This document shows positions 1 to 7,226 of a stretch of 32,615 nucleotides of DNA, piece after piece. The notes beneath the pieces are model-generated. The model did not search any database and was not told the origin of the DNA. It was given only the letters and a program-made list of their open reading frames with translations. The position numbers and the translations under genes were made by a program. The DNA is from DYGT01 sp964607795 (lineage in GTDB: Bacteria; Patescibacteriota; Microgenomatia; UBA8517): NCBI GenBank assembly GCA_964607795.1, contig CAZSLA010000007.1:1-32615 (forward strand), written 5' to 3'. Numbering within the stretch: position 1 is the stretch's first letter; each line of letters opens with the position of its first letter.

Positions 1-520
1 TGCGAAGTTGCCTATATCCTGCATGTGCTGGGAGGTCTTGATGAGGATATTCTTTAAGAAATGCTTTTGCAGCCTTAGGAGCTAGGGATATTTGGTCTCT
101 ACATGCTTGGACAGCTTTTCCCAATCCATCAGGTGTCGTTTCCCGTTCACGATAATAAATCACCATTTTCTCTGAAAGTGTGAAATGGCGGTCAAGGATA
201 TTTCCACCTACGGAATTAGTCTTAGATGTTTCACTAGATAGCTCATCAGCTTTAGCTATTATCTTTTTAGCAATCTCTCTATCTCTGGGATTATTAAACC
301 AACCAGCAAGAGCTTGGAGAAGTCCGACAGCCGTCTGTGAAGTATAAGAGAGGTCTCCTTGTGTGAGTGGTTTTGAATCAGGGTCTCCCCCTAAGGGTTT
401 GAAAACATCTTCAATGTGGTCTCTTTCTTCTTGGGTAAAAGTAGTAACCCACCAATCTTGTAACCCAAAGTAGCCAATTTCGCCTTTTATTTCCCTTTTC
501 TTGTTAAAAAGCCCAAACAT
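1..520 (-). CDS. Hypothetical protein, N-terminal 173 residues (runs off left edge)
   Basis: An open minus-strand frame begins at the ATG at 520-518 and stays open to base 1, giving 173 codons and one extra base. The start is supported by a TAAAAT hexamer at 527-532 (read on the minus strand), exactly six bases upstream, as seen for many genes in this window. The protein starts MFGLFNKKREIKG, is soluble, rich in charged and aromatic residues, and has no signal peptide or membrane segment. A stretch around residues 75-110 (NPRDREIAKKIIAKADELSS) looks helical. I do not recognise the family. The C-terminus lies outside the window, so length and domain content are unknown. It is transcribed away from the amber-interrupted gene at 670. 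Confidence 0.7.
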   Translation of the reverse strand, partial: MFGLFNKKREIKGEIGYFGLQDWWVTTFTQEERDHIEDVFKPLGGDPDSKPLTQGDLSYTSQTAVGLLQALAGWFNNPRDREIAKKIIAKADELSSETSKTNSVGGNILDRHFTLSEKMVIYYRERETTPDGLGKAVQACRDQISLAPKAAKAFLKEYPHQDLPAHAGYRQLR

Positions 521-526
521 GATTTG

Positions 527-532
527 ATTTTA
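527..532 (-). promoter_or_regulatory. Putative -10 of leaderless promoter for the left-edge gene
   Basis: Reads TAAAAT on the minus strand, six bases before the ATG at 520. No clear -35 is seen. Confidence 0.4.
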
Positions 533-657
533 ACAAGATTCTACATTAAAGCACAGCAAATGAAGTCCTAAAAAAGGCTAATTCTTTTTGAGAAAGTGTA
601 CTATAATGAGTCCTAACAACATTCGGTAGCCTACCCCTTGTGGGATTCGAAATTTGA

Positions 658-663
658 TATACT
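658..663 (+). promoter_or_regulatory. Putative -10 of leaderless promoter
   Basis: TATACT, then six bases, then the ATG at 670. No Shine-Dalgarno lies between them. It supports 670 as the original start of the gene interrupted at 751. A second TATAAT at 602-607 lies further upstream. Confidence 0.45.
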
Positions 664-669
664 CACATT

Positions 670-1716
670 ATGAATGACTCTATTGCTGAAATTGCCTTCT
701 ATTATTCACTTGAGCATGATGCAGTATTACCTCAATCGATGTCTCAACGATAGGACGATGCTCGTAGACCTACCAAGGATGGTAGTATAGATAGCTTCTA
801 CCAAAAAGACCTCGTCCCTTTTCAGCAATATGGTGGAGTTGGAGAAGAAAATATACCACTGAGATATCAGAACTTCTTAAAGAGAGTAACAACTGGAATA
901 AAAGAAGCAGCCGGTGTTCCGCAAGGATTTAAAGGAGTATTCTATCCTCTATCGGGAGTAGATATTTCAACTGCATTACCACTACTGAGAGATGAAGGAG
1001 TACTCATAACACTCGATGATAACTATCCTTTCTATCGAGGACACAGACCAGAACCAGAAAAAGCAGTTGCGCGCGATATCGATGAGACACAGCGTGATGC
1101 ATTTGAGAAAGCAACACATGGCATGCACTCTGTTGAAAGTATTAGAAGTGCTTGGGGTATCTCATCTGATTTACAGCTAGCAGGGTTTGACCCAGAACGT
1201 GGTGACACTTTTCGAATTATTGAGGAAACAGAAGGAGAACAAATTCAAGAAGGATATCTATTGCCCACAAGAAAACGAGCAAAAGCAGAGATTACTATCG
1301 ATGGAAAAAGGATTATATGGATTCACTACAAGATGAATCTATCTCCAGAGCGACTAAGTGAGCAGGAATCCAATCAAGAACAAATATGGCAACAACTACG
1401 CTCAGACCTAGATACGCTCCTTTCAGAAGATAGTCTCGTGCTATCAAAAGCTGGTATGTTTAAATCTGTAGGAACTGTGGCAATGTCGCGGAGTGGTCTA
1501 CTTCGGCCTGGAAATTATATTTGTAAAGATGTTTTCTATTCAGCGGATGAAGATCTACCTGCTGTCGATTTTGAAAGAATTCCTCTCGATTCTCTTGCTA
1601 ACTTAGATCCTCAGTTTGATGAAGACTGTTTAAGAAGCCATAAAATGGTTCATCCATATATTGAATTCGGATATCAACAAAAATCACGAGATATTTTTCT
1701 AGAAAGAGTTAAATAA
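670..1716 (+). pseudogene. Unrecognised protein gene interrupted by an in-frame amber codon
   Basis: One frame runs from the ATG at 670 to the TAA ending at 1716 and is broken only by a TAG at 751-753, codon 28. The frame between the TAG and the next ATG at 1123 is fully coding in character (for example PFQQYGGVGEEN and FKGVFYPLSGVDISTALPL), so the 197-residue ORF from 1123 is the tail of a gene of about 348 codons. No ATG, GTG or TTG lies in frame between 754 and 1122. The segment FYPLSGVDISTALPLLRDEGVLIT could be the beginning of a Rossmann-like fold, but that is inference and I cannot name the family. Either the gene is a recent pseudogene, the codon is suppressed, or the base is an assembly error. 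UAG ends conserved genes elsewhere in the window, which argues against general recoding. Confidence 0.6.
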
Positions 1717-1803
1717 AATTTATTCGAAAATCGTCCCACAGATCGAGCTAAAATATACATACATCGATAGAGTTATGCTTTTTGGGATAGTCAGTTGATG
1801 CTC

Positions 1804-2883
1804 CTAAGGGAGAGTTTTGGTTATTACGGCACCCGATGGTATCAGTACTGTTTTTTTAAAGACGCCATCTTCATCAGTCATACATCCATAACAAGGCCCG
1901 AAACACCCTTCGCAGCTTTCCTCGAACGGAGTGAGATTCTGATACGTAAATGAATTGGTATCGATGTCCACTTGAATATTTCCCACAAGTCCAAGATACT
2001 TTTCCTCGAAGGTATTTACGTTAAGAATGATTGATACTCTGTCGGGAGGAGGTGTGCAACCGGTGCACATCCATAACGAAAAGACAATATAGCTATCGTT
2101 AATTATCTGATCAATATACACACTTCCAGTATAGCTGTCGTATGCGTCGGTTGCCTTACCATCTATTACTTTGTGGAACCAGAGTATCGTATAGTTATTC
2201 GTGAGTAGATCTATTTGAAGTATCTTGTATTCCCGCTGGTATAATGCGCTTTCTTCTATAGAAACGTACAGCTTGCTTTTGTTTTCATTGTACGTGACTG
2301 AGCCCTTCAGGCTGGGAATACTGTAGTTGCACACGGGATATACTAGTATTTCCTTCGAGTTTTGTATTGCCCTGAAATCGACCGGAGTCGTTTGATTGTA
2401 TGCTTCATCTGCATTGAGTGCCGTAACGAATACAATATATTTTGCATCATTCGGGTCGGTAATATGGCTGATTGTTTCTGCATTGTTATATCCAATGAGC
2501 CGATCCGAAGATATGCTACATGATCTTTTTATTAACACCTCTTTCCCTTCATAGAGCCCAGTATATAGGGCACTCGGGTCCGGAACGCTAGGCTCATCTA
2601 CGTATAATGGGATAGTGGTGGACGACGATGTCACGGATTTATTTGATTTCTGCGGTGAATCGGAGATAAGTTGCATGGACGGCTTAAATGATTCGTAAAG
2701 GAGATAACTTGCCGCAATAACAACGATAATTAGGATTAATGCGATAGGAGTTAATCGTTTTTTACGTATGATTTCATGTTTTAATTCCGTAGTTTGGTCA
2801 GGGGTGTCCGATGTTATAGCTGATTTAGCGTCAGCTGGGCCTTTTTGCATTCCATGATTTTCATCATTGGTATTCAATTCCAT
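1804..2883 (-). CDS. Single-pass membrane protein with cysteine-rich extracytoplasmic domain
   Basis: This 359-residue protein has a polar cytoplasmic N-terminus (about 1-40), a basic stop (RKKR), one membrane helix at about 45-64, and a roughly 290-residue extracytoplasmic domain. The outer domain starts with a Ser/Thr-rich linker and has repeated beta-strand-like segments. Near the C-terminus are two cysteine clusters, MCTGCTPPP and CEGCFGPCYGC, which could form disulfides or bind metal. The start is well supported: TATAAT lies six bases upstream of the ATG and an ATGACA -35 lies 16 bases beyond. I do not recognise the family; the outer part could be a beta-propeller or sensor domain. It stands alone between damaged genes. 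Confidence 0.75.
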   Translation of the reverse strand: MELNTNDENHGMQKGPADAKSAITSDTPDQTTELKHEIIRKKRLTPIALILIIVVIAASYLLYESFKPSMQLISDSPQKSNKSVTSSSTTIPLYVDEPSVPDPSALYTGLYEGKEVLIKRSCSISSDRLIGYNNAETISHITDPNDAKYIVFVTALNADEAYNQTTPVDFRAIQNSKEILVYPVCNYSIPSLKGSVTYNENKSKLYVSIEESALYQREYKILQIDLLTNNYTILWFHKVIDGKATDAYDSYTGSVYIDQIINDSYIVFSLWMCTGCTPPPDRVSIILNVNTFEEKYLGLVGNIQVDIDTNSFTYQNLTPFEESCEGCFGPCYGCMTDEDGVFKKTVLIPSGAVITKTLP

Positions 2884-2889
2884 ATATTA

Positions 2890-2917
2890 ATTATACAATT
2901 AAGTTGATTTATGTCAT
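2890..2917 (-). promoter_or_regulatory. Promoter ATGACA-16-TATAAT of the 359-residue membrane protein
   Basis: On the minus strand ATGACA (2912-2917) is followed by a 16-base spacer and TATAAT (2890-2895), then six bases to the ATG at 2883. The same ATGACA-16-TATAAT arrangement precedes the phosphatase gene at 9378. The predicted transcript starts at or very near the A of the start codon. Confidence 0.6.
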
Positions 2918-3142
2918 TTGAATGAATGAAAATGTTCTTAAATCATCCCAGTAAGCGAGCCAGATGGGACGCTGAGGCAACAAAGTGTCCTTTTTTGTTG
3001 AAACATTGGGCTTTTTGCGATGTTCGAAAGTTTTGTTTTCAAAATCGTCTAATTTTTGCACTTTCGAACAATTCGTCTCGTTGACTGCTTCTGAGAGTAT
3101 CTTGAAGGCTTTGGAGTATTCCCAGCTTAGCTTGCCCTCATC
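2909..3142 (-). pseudogene. C-terminal remnant of an unrecognised protein gene
   Basis: A 77-codon minus-strand frame has no start codon at its beginning and ends in TAA at 2909-2911. The translation looks coding (LSWEYSKAFKILSEAVNE, later LLPQRPIWLAYWDDLRTF). It is cut off at its 5' side by an in-frame TAA at 3143-3145, exactly where the DUF5655-like remnant on the plus strand begins. I read it as the tail of a gene truncated by recombination. The antisense frame is also open over part of this stretch, so the choice of strand is a judgement based on residue composition. An 11-bp inverted repeat lies inside it. Confidence 0.45.
3021..3070. repeat. 11-bp perfect inverted repeat with 28-bp spacer
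   Basis: TGTTCGAAAGT at 3021-3031 is matched by ACTTTCGAACA at 3060-3070. No poly-T tract follows, so it does not look like a terminator. It sits inside the remnant at 2909-3142. Confidence 0.6.
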
Positions 3143-3619
3143 TTAAACAACAAGGCTGATTTCGTTCTTGAATACAACGAGAATACTAAGAAAAATTTAA
3201 GAAAAGACGAGATCGATTGGTCGCAATCAAGAGTGATTTTTATTGCCCAGTCGTTCACGAAGTATCAGCAGGAGGCTATTGGGTTTCAGGAGTTGCCGAT
3301 TGAGCTTTGGGAAGTAAAAAAGTATAACGATAATTTAGTTTCCTTCAATCAAATAAGGGCATCTGAGAAAAGTTAAAGTATTAAGACTATTAGTAAGAAT
3401 AAAGATATTGAGCGTGTTTCTAGGGAGATAAAGCAATATTCTGTTGAAGATCACATAAAGCCCAGCTGGAGTAAAGCTAAGGAGTTGTTTGATAAGTTTT
3501 CTCAAAGGGTGTTTGAACTTGATGCTCGTTTCGAAATACACCCAGTCAAGTATTACATTGGGTTTAATATTGAGAACAAAAATGTCGTCGCTGTTAAAAT
3601 CAGATCGTCAAAATTGTTG
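3143..3619 (+). pseudogene. DUF5655-family protein remnant, truncated at both ends
   Basis: Reading from 3146 the frame gives NNKADFVLEYNEN, DWSQSRVIFIAQSFTKYQQ, LPIELWEVKKY and SFNQI, then an in-frame TAA at 3374-3376, then in the same frame KTISKNKDIERVSREIKQY, KAKELFDKF and KYYIGFNIENKNVVAVKI. This order matches the family of predicted transport/endonuclease-like proteins that end in a DUF5655 domain. The N-terminal part is absent (upstream frame closed by TAG at 3128-3130). The end is lost: at about 3615-3620 the frame passes into antisense of a histidine-phosphatase fragment. The gene is therefore a fragment with at least three lesions. Family assignment is from memory of conserved motifs. 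Confidence 0.65.
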
Positions 3620-3774
3620 CTTGAGATTATCGCGTCAATTTTCACCGCAGCCATTCTCTTCGCTAAAGCGCTAGCCTGATTTTTTCCCGCCTCGCTCAAG
3701 GGAGATTTCGACGACTGCCTTTCGTTGTTTTCCATAGCCCTACTTTTTGCATGCCTAACCAAGTACAACTTCAT
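3616..3774 (-). pseudogene. Histidine phosphatase (SixA-like) N-terminal fragment
   Basis: The frame starts MKLYLVRHAKSRA with the RH catalytic motif at residues 7-8, continues through LSEAGKNQASALAKRM, and reaches the typical strand DAIISS at residues 47-52. A normal enzyme continues with a PLxRAxxTA segment and some 100 more residues including a second catalytic His. Here the frame runs instead into antisense of the DUF5655 remnant and ends at 3553. The fragment keeps its own start signal, a TATAAT six bases before the ATG. A product, if made, would lack most of the active site. A second damaged copy of the same family lies at 9378. Confidence 0.7.
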
Positions 3775-3780
3775 ATTTAA

Positions 3781-3786
3781 ATTATA
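3781..3786 (-). promoter_or_regulatory. Putative -10 of leaderless promoter for the phosphatase fragment
   Basis: TATAAT on the minus strand ends six bases before the ATG at 3774. It lies in an AT-only stretch, so chance is possible. Confidence 0.4.
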
Positions 3787-3838
3787 TTATAAAATGAGGC
3801 TGTAATTAAAAAGAGTTAGACTGTAGAAATCTTAACTA

Positions 3839-4777
3839 CTAATCAAATAAATCGCGAAGCTTATCTGTCAACCCAACTTGTCGGGGAAAGTTAAAATAGT
3901 TCTTAATATCATCGTATTTTACCCAATTAACTTTTCTCAATTCATTCGGGTCCAATTTAATTTCCTCCTTTTTACCCAAAAATTTGACAAGAAAAAAAGT
4001 TGCCTCTTGTCCTCTGTAAATTTGTTTTTTATTACTTATATCACCTGCTATTAGCCAATTGGGCCAATCATATACCTCTTTATATTCACTTCTTTTAACA
4101 ACCTCAAATTTATCTATTCCCAATTCCTCTTTAAGTTCCCTAAGCACTGCATTTTCCGGCTTTTCACTTTGTTCGATACCACCGCCAGAAAAATTCCAGT
4201 CACTCTCTCCGTATTTTGTTAGCTGTACTATCAGGAAGTTTTCGCTTTCGTCCATTACAACAGCTGATGTTCTTTGTCTAAATTTCATGTCACCAGTTTG
4301 CTTTAGGTATTCAACATATGCACACTGTATTGCCCTGGTAAACGGTGCAGTTCTTGTTATTAAATTCTCATCAATCTCGTTGTCTTTAGAGTATGCGCGA
4401 ATAACATCTCCGAACCATTCTCCGTTTTTAACTCTCCTGGAAACTTCATCAGGCAAGTGAATTTCTTCACCTTGATCAACGTATTGAACACCATTTTTAT
4501 CAAGTAAGCAGGCAAAAGTGACTAAGTGACATCCTTCGTCATGTTCATGTAGTCCCCCCTCTAGTCCAATCCAAAAATCAGCTTTAGGTTTTGCTTCCTG
4601 GGCACTCACAGCCCGATTAATTGACCCTTTTTTCGTAGTTTCTTTATCTAAAGGCTGATCGGGAATTCCAGAGTCGACTTCTACGCTATCAATATCAACA
4701 TTAAGATGGAGGTTTTTTAATGCTTCTTCAGCAATTCTAACCTTATCTTTATTTTTAGTACCAACGATTATTTTCAT
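3839..4777 (-). CDS. DUF84/YjjX-type NTPase fused to NUDIX hydrolase
   Basis: Numbered from the ATG at 4777 (312 residues). Residues 1 to about 160 match the non-canonical purine NTP pyrophosphatase family (YjjX, DUF84): KIIVGTKNKDKV at the N-terminus, SGIPDQPL, WIGLEGGL and SRRVKNGEWFGDVI. Such enzymes remove inosine or xanthosine triphosphates. Residues about 165-312 are a NUDIX domain with a full Nudix box (GGIEQSEKPENAVLREL then KEELGI), matching GX5EX7REUXEEXGU, so catalytic glutamates are present. The joined product would be a two-domain nucleotide house-cleaning enzyme. An ATG at 4789 is in frame, but its TATAAT overlaps the codon, so 4777, where family members start, is preferred. It follows the sulfotransferase-like gene by 18 bases and ends the run. 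Confidence 0.8.
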   Translation of the reverse strand: MKIIVGTKNKDKVRIAEEALKNLHLNVDIDSVEVDSGIPDQPLDKETTKKGSINRAVSAQEAKPKADFWIGLEGGLHEHDEGCHLVTFACLLDKNGVQYVDQGEEIHLPDEVSRRVKNGEWFGDVIRAYSKDNEIDENLITRTAPFTRAIQCAYVEYLKQTGDMKFRQRTSAVVMDESENFLIVQLTKYGESDWNFSGGGIEQSEKPENAVLRELKEELGIDKFEVVKRSEYKEVYDWPNWLIAGDISNKKQIYRGQEATFFLVKFLGKKEEIKLDPNELRKVNWVKYDDIKNYFNFPRQVGLTDKLRDLFD

Positions 4778-4787
4778 ATAGGGTGAC

Positions 4788-4793
4788 ATTATA
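4788..4793 (-). promoter_or_regulatory. Putative -10 upstream of the NTPase-NUDIX gene
   Basis: TATAAT on the minus strand ends ten bases before the ATG at 4777 and overlaps the alternative ATG at 4789. It may be an internal promoter in the gene run. Confidence 0.4.
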
Positions 4794-4795
4794 CC

Positions 4796-5347
4796 TTATT
4801 TATACTTCATATCTCCGTCTACAATCTCAATTCCCTTTGTAAACTCTAAGCCAATTCTTTCACACAACCAATTCTGGTGCCCGAGAGGATTTCCAACAAG
4901 ATCAGTATAGTGCGAGATAGTAAAGGGCATACTAATGCTATCAAAAATGTGTTTATAAGCCAGTTGAGTAGCTAGCATGGCCTCAGACTCACTTCTGGCA
5001 TAGCCCTCCTTTACCTGTGACCCCGCGATATAGTTCCAATTTCTCATCGTAACTATTGCATGAACACTTTCAAAACCAGCACTATGCAAATAGCCATAAA
5101 TTTGCGCTATATCTGGATAATATTTGTTATGAGGAATACTCCTGCGAATAACGACAAAATCATAAGGATTCAATATATCTGGATCACGAAGACCATCCGT
5201 TGGTTGAATATGCTTATCTGAACCAAAGCATCCATTTCCTAAAAGAATTTTTGTAGTAATTCTAGTGCCACTACTTTCGGGACCTACTACAAAGAAGGCA
5301 CGTCTAAAGATAGCAGCTTCCCTTTCCCTGTTATTTTCTACGCTCAT
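4796..5347 (-). CDS. Sulfotransferase-like P-loop protein
   Basis: The 183-residue product has a nucleotide-binding loop FFVVGPESSGTRITTKIL at about residues 18-35, the form seen in sulfotransferase-like proteins that bind PAPS. This is followed by a basic-residue strand VVIRRSIPH (about 87-95) and VTMRNWN (about 119), which could be the 3'-phosphate-binding segment. There is no signal peptide. The start overlaps the stop of the upstream nucleotidyltransferase-like gene by four bases (ATGA), and GGAAAGG lies upstream, so translation is probably coupled. The role is inferred: transfer of sulfate, or another use of the P-loop, in the glycan or nucleotide pathway of the run. It could also be a small kinase-like NTPase. 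Confidence 0.55.
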   Translation of the reverse strand: MSVENNREREAAIFRRAFFVVGPESSGTRITTKILLGNGCFGSDKHIQPTDGLRDPDILNPYDFVVIRRSIPHNKYYPDIAQIYGYLHSAGFESVHAIVTMRNWNYIAGSQVKEGYARSESEAMLATQLAYKHIFDSISMPFTISHYTDLVGNPLGHQNWLCERIGLEFTKGIEIVDGDMKYK

Positions 5348-6039
5348 ATCTTTAGCCTTTCCATCGCTCTGTTGTATACTTCTAACTCAGAAATATTATC
5401 TGGCTTCTGAGGATGATGGCTCATAGCAGAAATCACATCTTCCTTTTGGTAAGAACTTGATAAAAGCAATTTCAAGTGTTCTAAATCAGTTTGTCTAACC
5501 TGGCGTTTAGGATTTTCTACAACATCTGAAACTCTAATAGCCCAAGTAGCAATAACATAGGGAAGAGATTTTACCCTAAACAAATATTCTTGGTCTTTCG
5601 AGTCTTTAATTGGGACAAACACGATTGGAACAATACTACCATCTTTCAAAAGATAAGAATCCTTGGAACTTTCAACTTCCTTTGCTTCCACAAACTGCAT
5701 TTCCAGCCTCCTAGAGTCTGTCTGCTCCGGCAATACATCATATTCCAACCTGTCGTCTGCCGATTTAAACAGTCGAATCTTTAAGCCAGGCATTGAAAGA
5801 TCCGCCATTGAAGATGCAACTTTAGGAATTTCCACAGACAAATTAGATACAAAAATATTCGTATCTATATCCCCATGCTTTAGTTGATGCCCCGTAAGTA
5901 TTTCGATAGCATAGCTTCCCGTTACCACTAGTTGTACCCTGTCAACGGCATCTAGTTGGGAACTTGCTGCAGAAAGCAATTGCAAATCAATATCCCTTGT
6001 TCTCATAAAATCAGCTTTATTTTCCTGTTCTGTTGTCAT
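5344..6039 (-). CDS. Nucleotidyltransferase-like protein
   Basis: Numbered from the ATG at 6039 (231 residues). The motif LVVTGSYAIEILTG followed by HGDIDTNIFV has the Gly-Ser and Asp-x-Asp (about D57 and D59) of the polymerase-beta-type nucleotidyltransferase fold. This resembles antibiotic nucleotidyltransferases and AbiEii-like proteins. The rest is a mixed alpha/beta domain with a helical C-terminus. The frame opens further upstream to 6105, but 6039 is preferred: AAGGA lies seven bases before it and the start falls two bases after the stop of the glycosyltransferase gene. No partner antitoxin-like gene is adjacent. The target, whether nucleotide, sugar or protein, is unknown. Confidence 0.6.
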   Translation of the reverse strand: MTTEQENKADFMRTRDIDLQLLSAASSQLDAVDRVQLVVTGSYAIEILTGHQLKHGDIDTNIFVSNLSVEIPKVASSMADLSMPGLKIRLFKSADDRLEYDVLPEQTDSRRLEMQFVEAKEVESSKDSYLLKDGSIVPIVFVPIKDSKDQEYLFRVKSLPYVIATWAIRVSDVVENPKRQVRQTDLEHLKLLLSSSYQKEDVISAMSHHPQKPDNISELEVYNRAMERLKI

Positions 6040-6041
6040 TT

Positions 6042-7226
6042 TTATTTCCTTGACACGGCAACTTGCTCTAAAACCTCCAATGTTTTTCTTGCCGTCGCTT
6101 GCCAATTATATCTACCGACTTGCATTCGACCACGATCTATCATCTTTTCTTGCAAATAATCATTACTAATTAAAATACTAAGTTGCTCAGCGAACTCAGT
6201 TGAACTATTAGGATCTGCGTACAACGCCGCATCTCCGCAAACTTCAGGAATGGCAGATGTATTCGAAACTACCACTGGCACTTCGCATGCCATTGCTTCT
6301 AAGGGAGTAAAACCAAACCCCTCGTGCAATGATGCGGTCGAGAAGATTGATGCGCCATTGTAAATCGCAACCAAATCATTAATCGGCACAGATGGAAGCA
6401 TTCTGACTCTATCTTCAATTCCTAAACTTTGGACCTGATCTCTAATTAATTCGTAGCCGATTCTATACCCAGTTGCATCGTTTGGTCCCACCATTACCAA
6501 ACCAACACCTTGCGCCGGGAGGCCACTCTGACTATATGCCTCTACAAGGGTTTTGTGGTTTTTATGAGGAGCATAACTGCCCGTTGTTAAAAGATACCTT
6601 TTTGGTAGCGAATATTCCTCTCTTATTCTACCCACATTTTCCTCGGACTTGTCCGGCTTAAACACACCTCTGTCAATTCCGTAGTAAATTGGAACAACTT
6701 TATTAGGATCTGAACCTAAACGATCGACGATTTCACCCTTACTAAATTCAGAACCAGTGATTATTAAGTCAGCATTGTTAGCAGAGTAGGTGCGAAATGA
6801 ATACAAGACCTTCTTTTGCCAGGTGTTAAGGTACTTACTTGCTAATTCTGGATCAGTAATAGGTAAAATATCGTGCATCGTACAGACATAGCCCACCGGA
6901 ACTATAAACTGACCCCTGTTGTGTGGATGCCATATAACATCTAATCCTAGCCGTTTCTGTTGAACTGGATTAAGAAATTGTTCCCCAACTATTGTCGGTA
7001 GTGAACTATGCCGGTCTGAAAGGGGTAATTCCTGTAAATTCGAATTTTCTATGCCTAGGTTATCTTTCGGTTCACTACCCGGATAGTGCATTAACACAAA
7101 ATGATAATCACCACTCACACGGCCAAATTCTTTAAGAATATTGCGGGTATATACCGTAATTCCACGGTCTTCCTTGCCCGCTTTTCCAATATTTATTCCT
7201 ATTCTAATTTCTGAATCTTTATACAT
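6042..7226 (-). CDS. GT4-family glycosyltransferase
   Basis: This 394-residue protein has the two-Rossmann GT-B layout of GT4 enzymes. The N-terminal domain begins RIGINIGKAGKEDRGITVYTRN, a glycine-rich acceptor-side loop. Later come WHPHNRGQFIVPVGYVCTMHD, LLTTGSYAPHKNH (nucleotide-sugar domain) and SLHEGFGFTPLEAMACEVPVV, which holds the E-x7-E pair that binds the donor. It ends in YNWQATARKTLEVL, usual for the family. It acts in the cytosol, transferring a sugar from a nucleotide donor. The start overlaps the end of the preceding GT-A-like gene by eight bases. Donor and acceptor cannot be read from the sequence. Confidence 0.88.
   Translation of the reverse strand: MYKDSEIRIGINIGKAGKEDRGITVYTRNILKEFGRVSGDYHFVLMHYPGSEPKDNLGIENSNLQELPLSDRHSSLPTIVGEQFLNPVQQKRLGLDVIWHPHNRGQFIVPVGYVCTMHDILPITDPELASKYLNTWQKKVLYSFRTYSANNADLIITGSEFSKGEIVDRLGSDPNKVVPIYYGIDRGVFKPDKSEENVGRIREEYSLPKRYLLTTGSYAPHKNHKTLVEAYSQSGLPAQGVGLVMVGPNDATGYRIGYELIRDQVQSLGIEDRVRMLPSVPINDLVAIYNGASIFSTASLHEGFGFTPLEAMACEVPVVVSNTSAIPEVCGDAALYADPNSSTEFAEQLSILISNDYLQEKMIDRGRMQVGRYNWQATARKTLEVLEQVAVSRK
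6047..6051 (-). promoter_or_regulatory. Ribosome binding site deciding the start at 6039
   Basis: AAGGA on the minus strand, seven bases before the ATG at 6039. It lies inside the end of the glycosyltransferase gene and favours 6039 over the longer frame from 6105. Confidence 0.55.

Noticed and set aside
635..660. GGGATTCGAAATTTG as a tRNA 3' half
   Set aside because: Arms around TTCGAA are not complementary, and a good promoter for the gene at 670 occupies the same bases.
670..1716. Amber recoding across the genome (UAG read as an amino acid)
   Set aside because: uvrA, uvrB, uvrC and glgP in this window end at UAG exactly where family proteins end.
1801..1812. Hairpin CTCC-taag-GGAG as a terminator
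   Set aside because: The stem is only four pairs and no T-run follows on either strand.
2940..3090. Plus-strand open frame (ARWDAEATKCPFLL) as a gene
   Set aside because: It has no start or ribosome site, is rich in Cys, Phe and Trp, and is antisense to a more natural minus-strand frame.
5344..6039. Nucleotidyltransferase toxin of a toxin-antitoxin pair
   Set aside because: No small antitoxin-like partner is adjacent; neighbours are glycosyltransferase and sulfotransferase-like genes.
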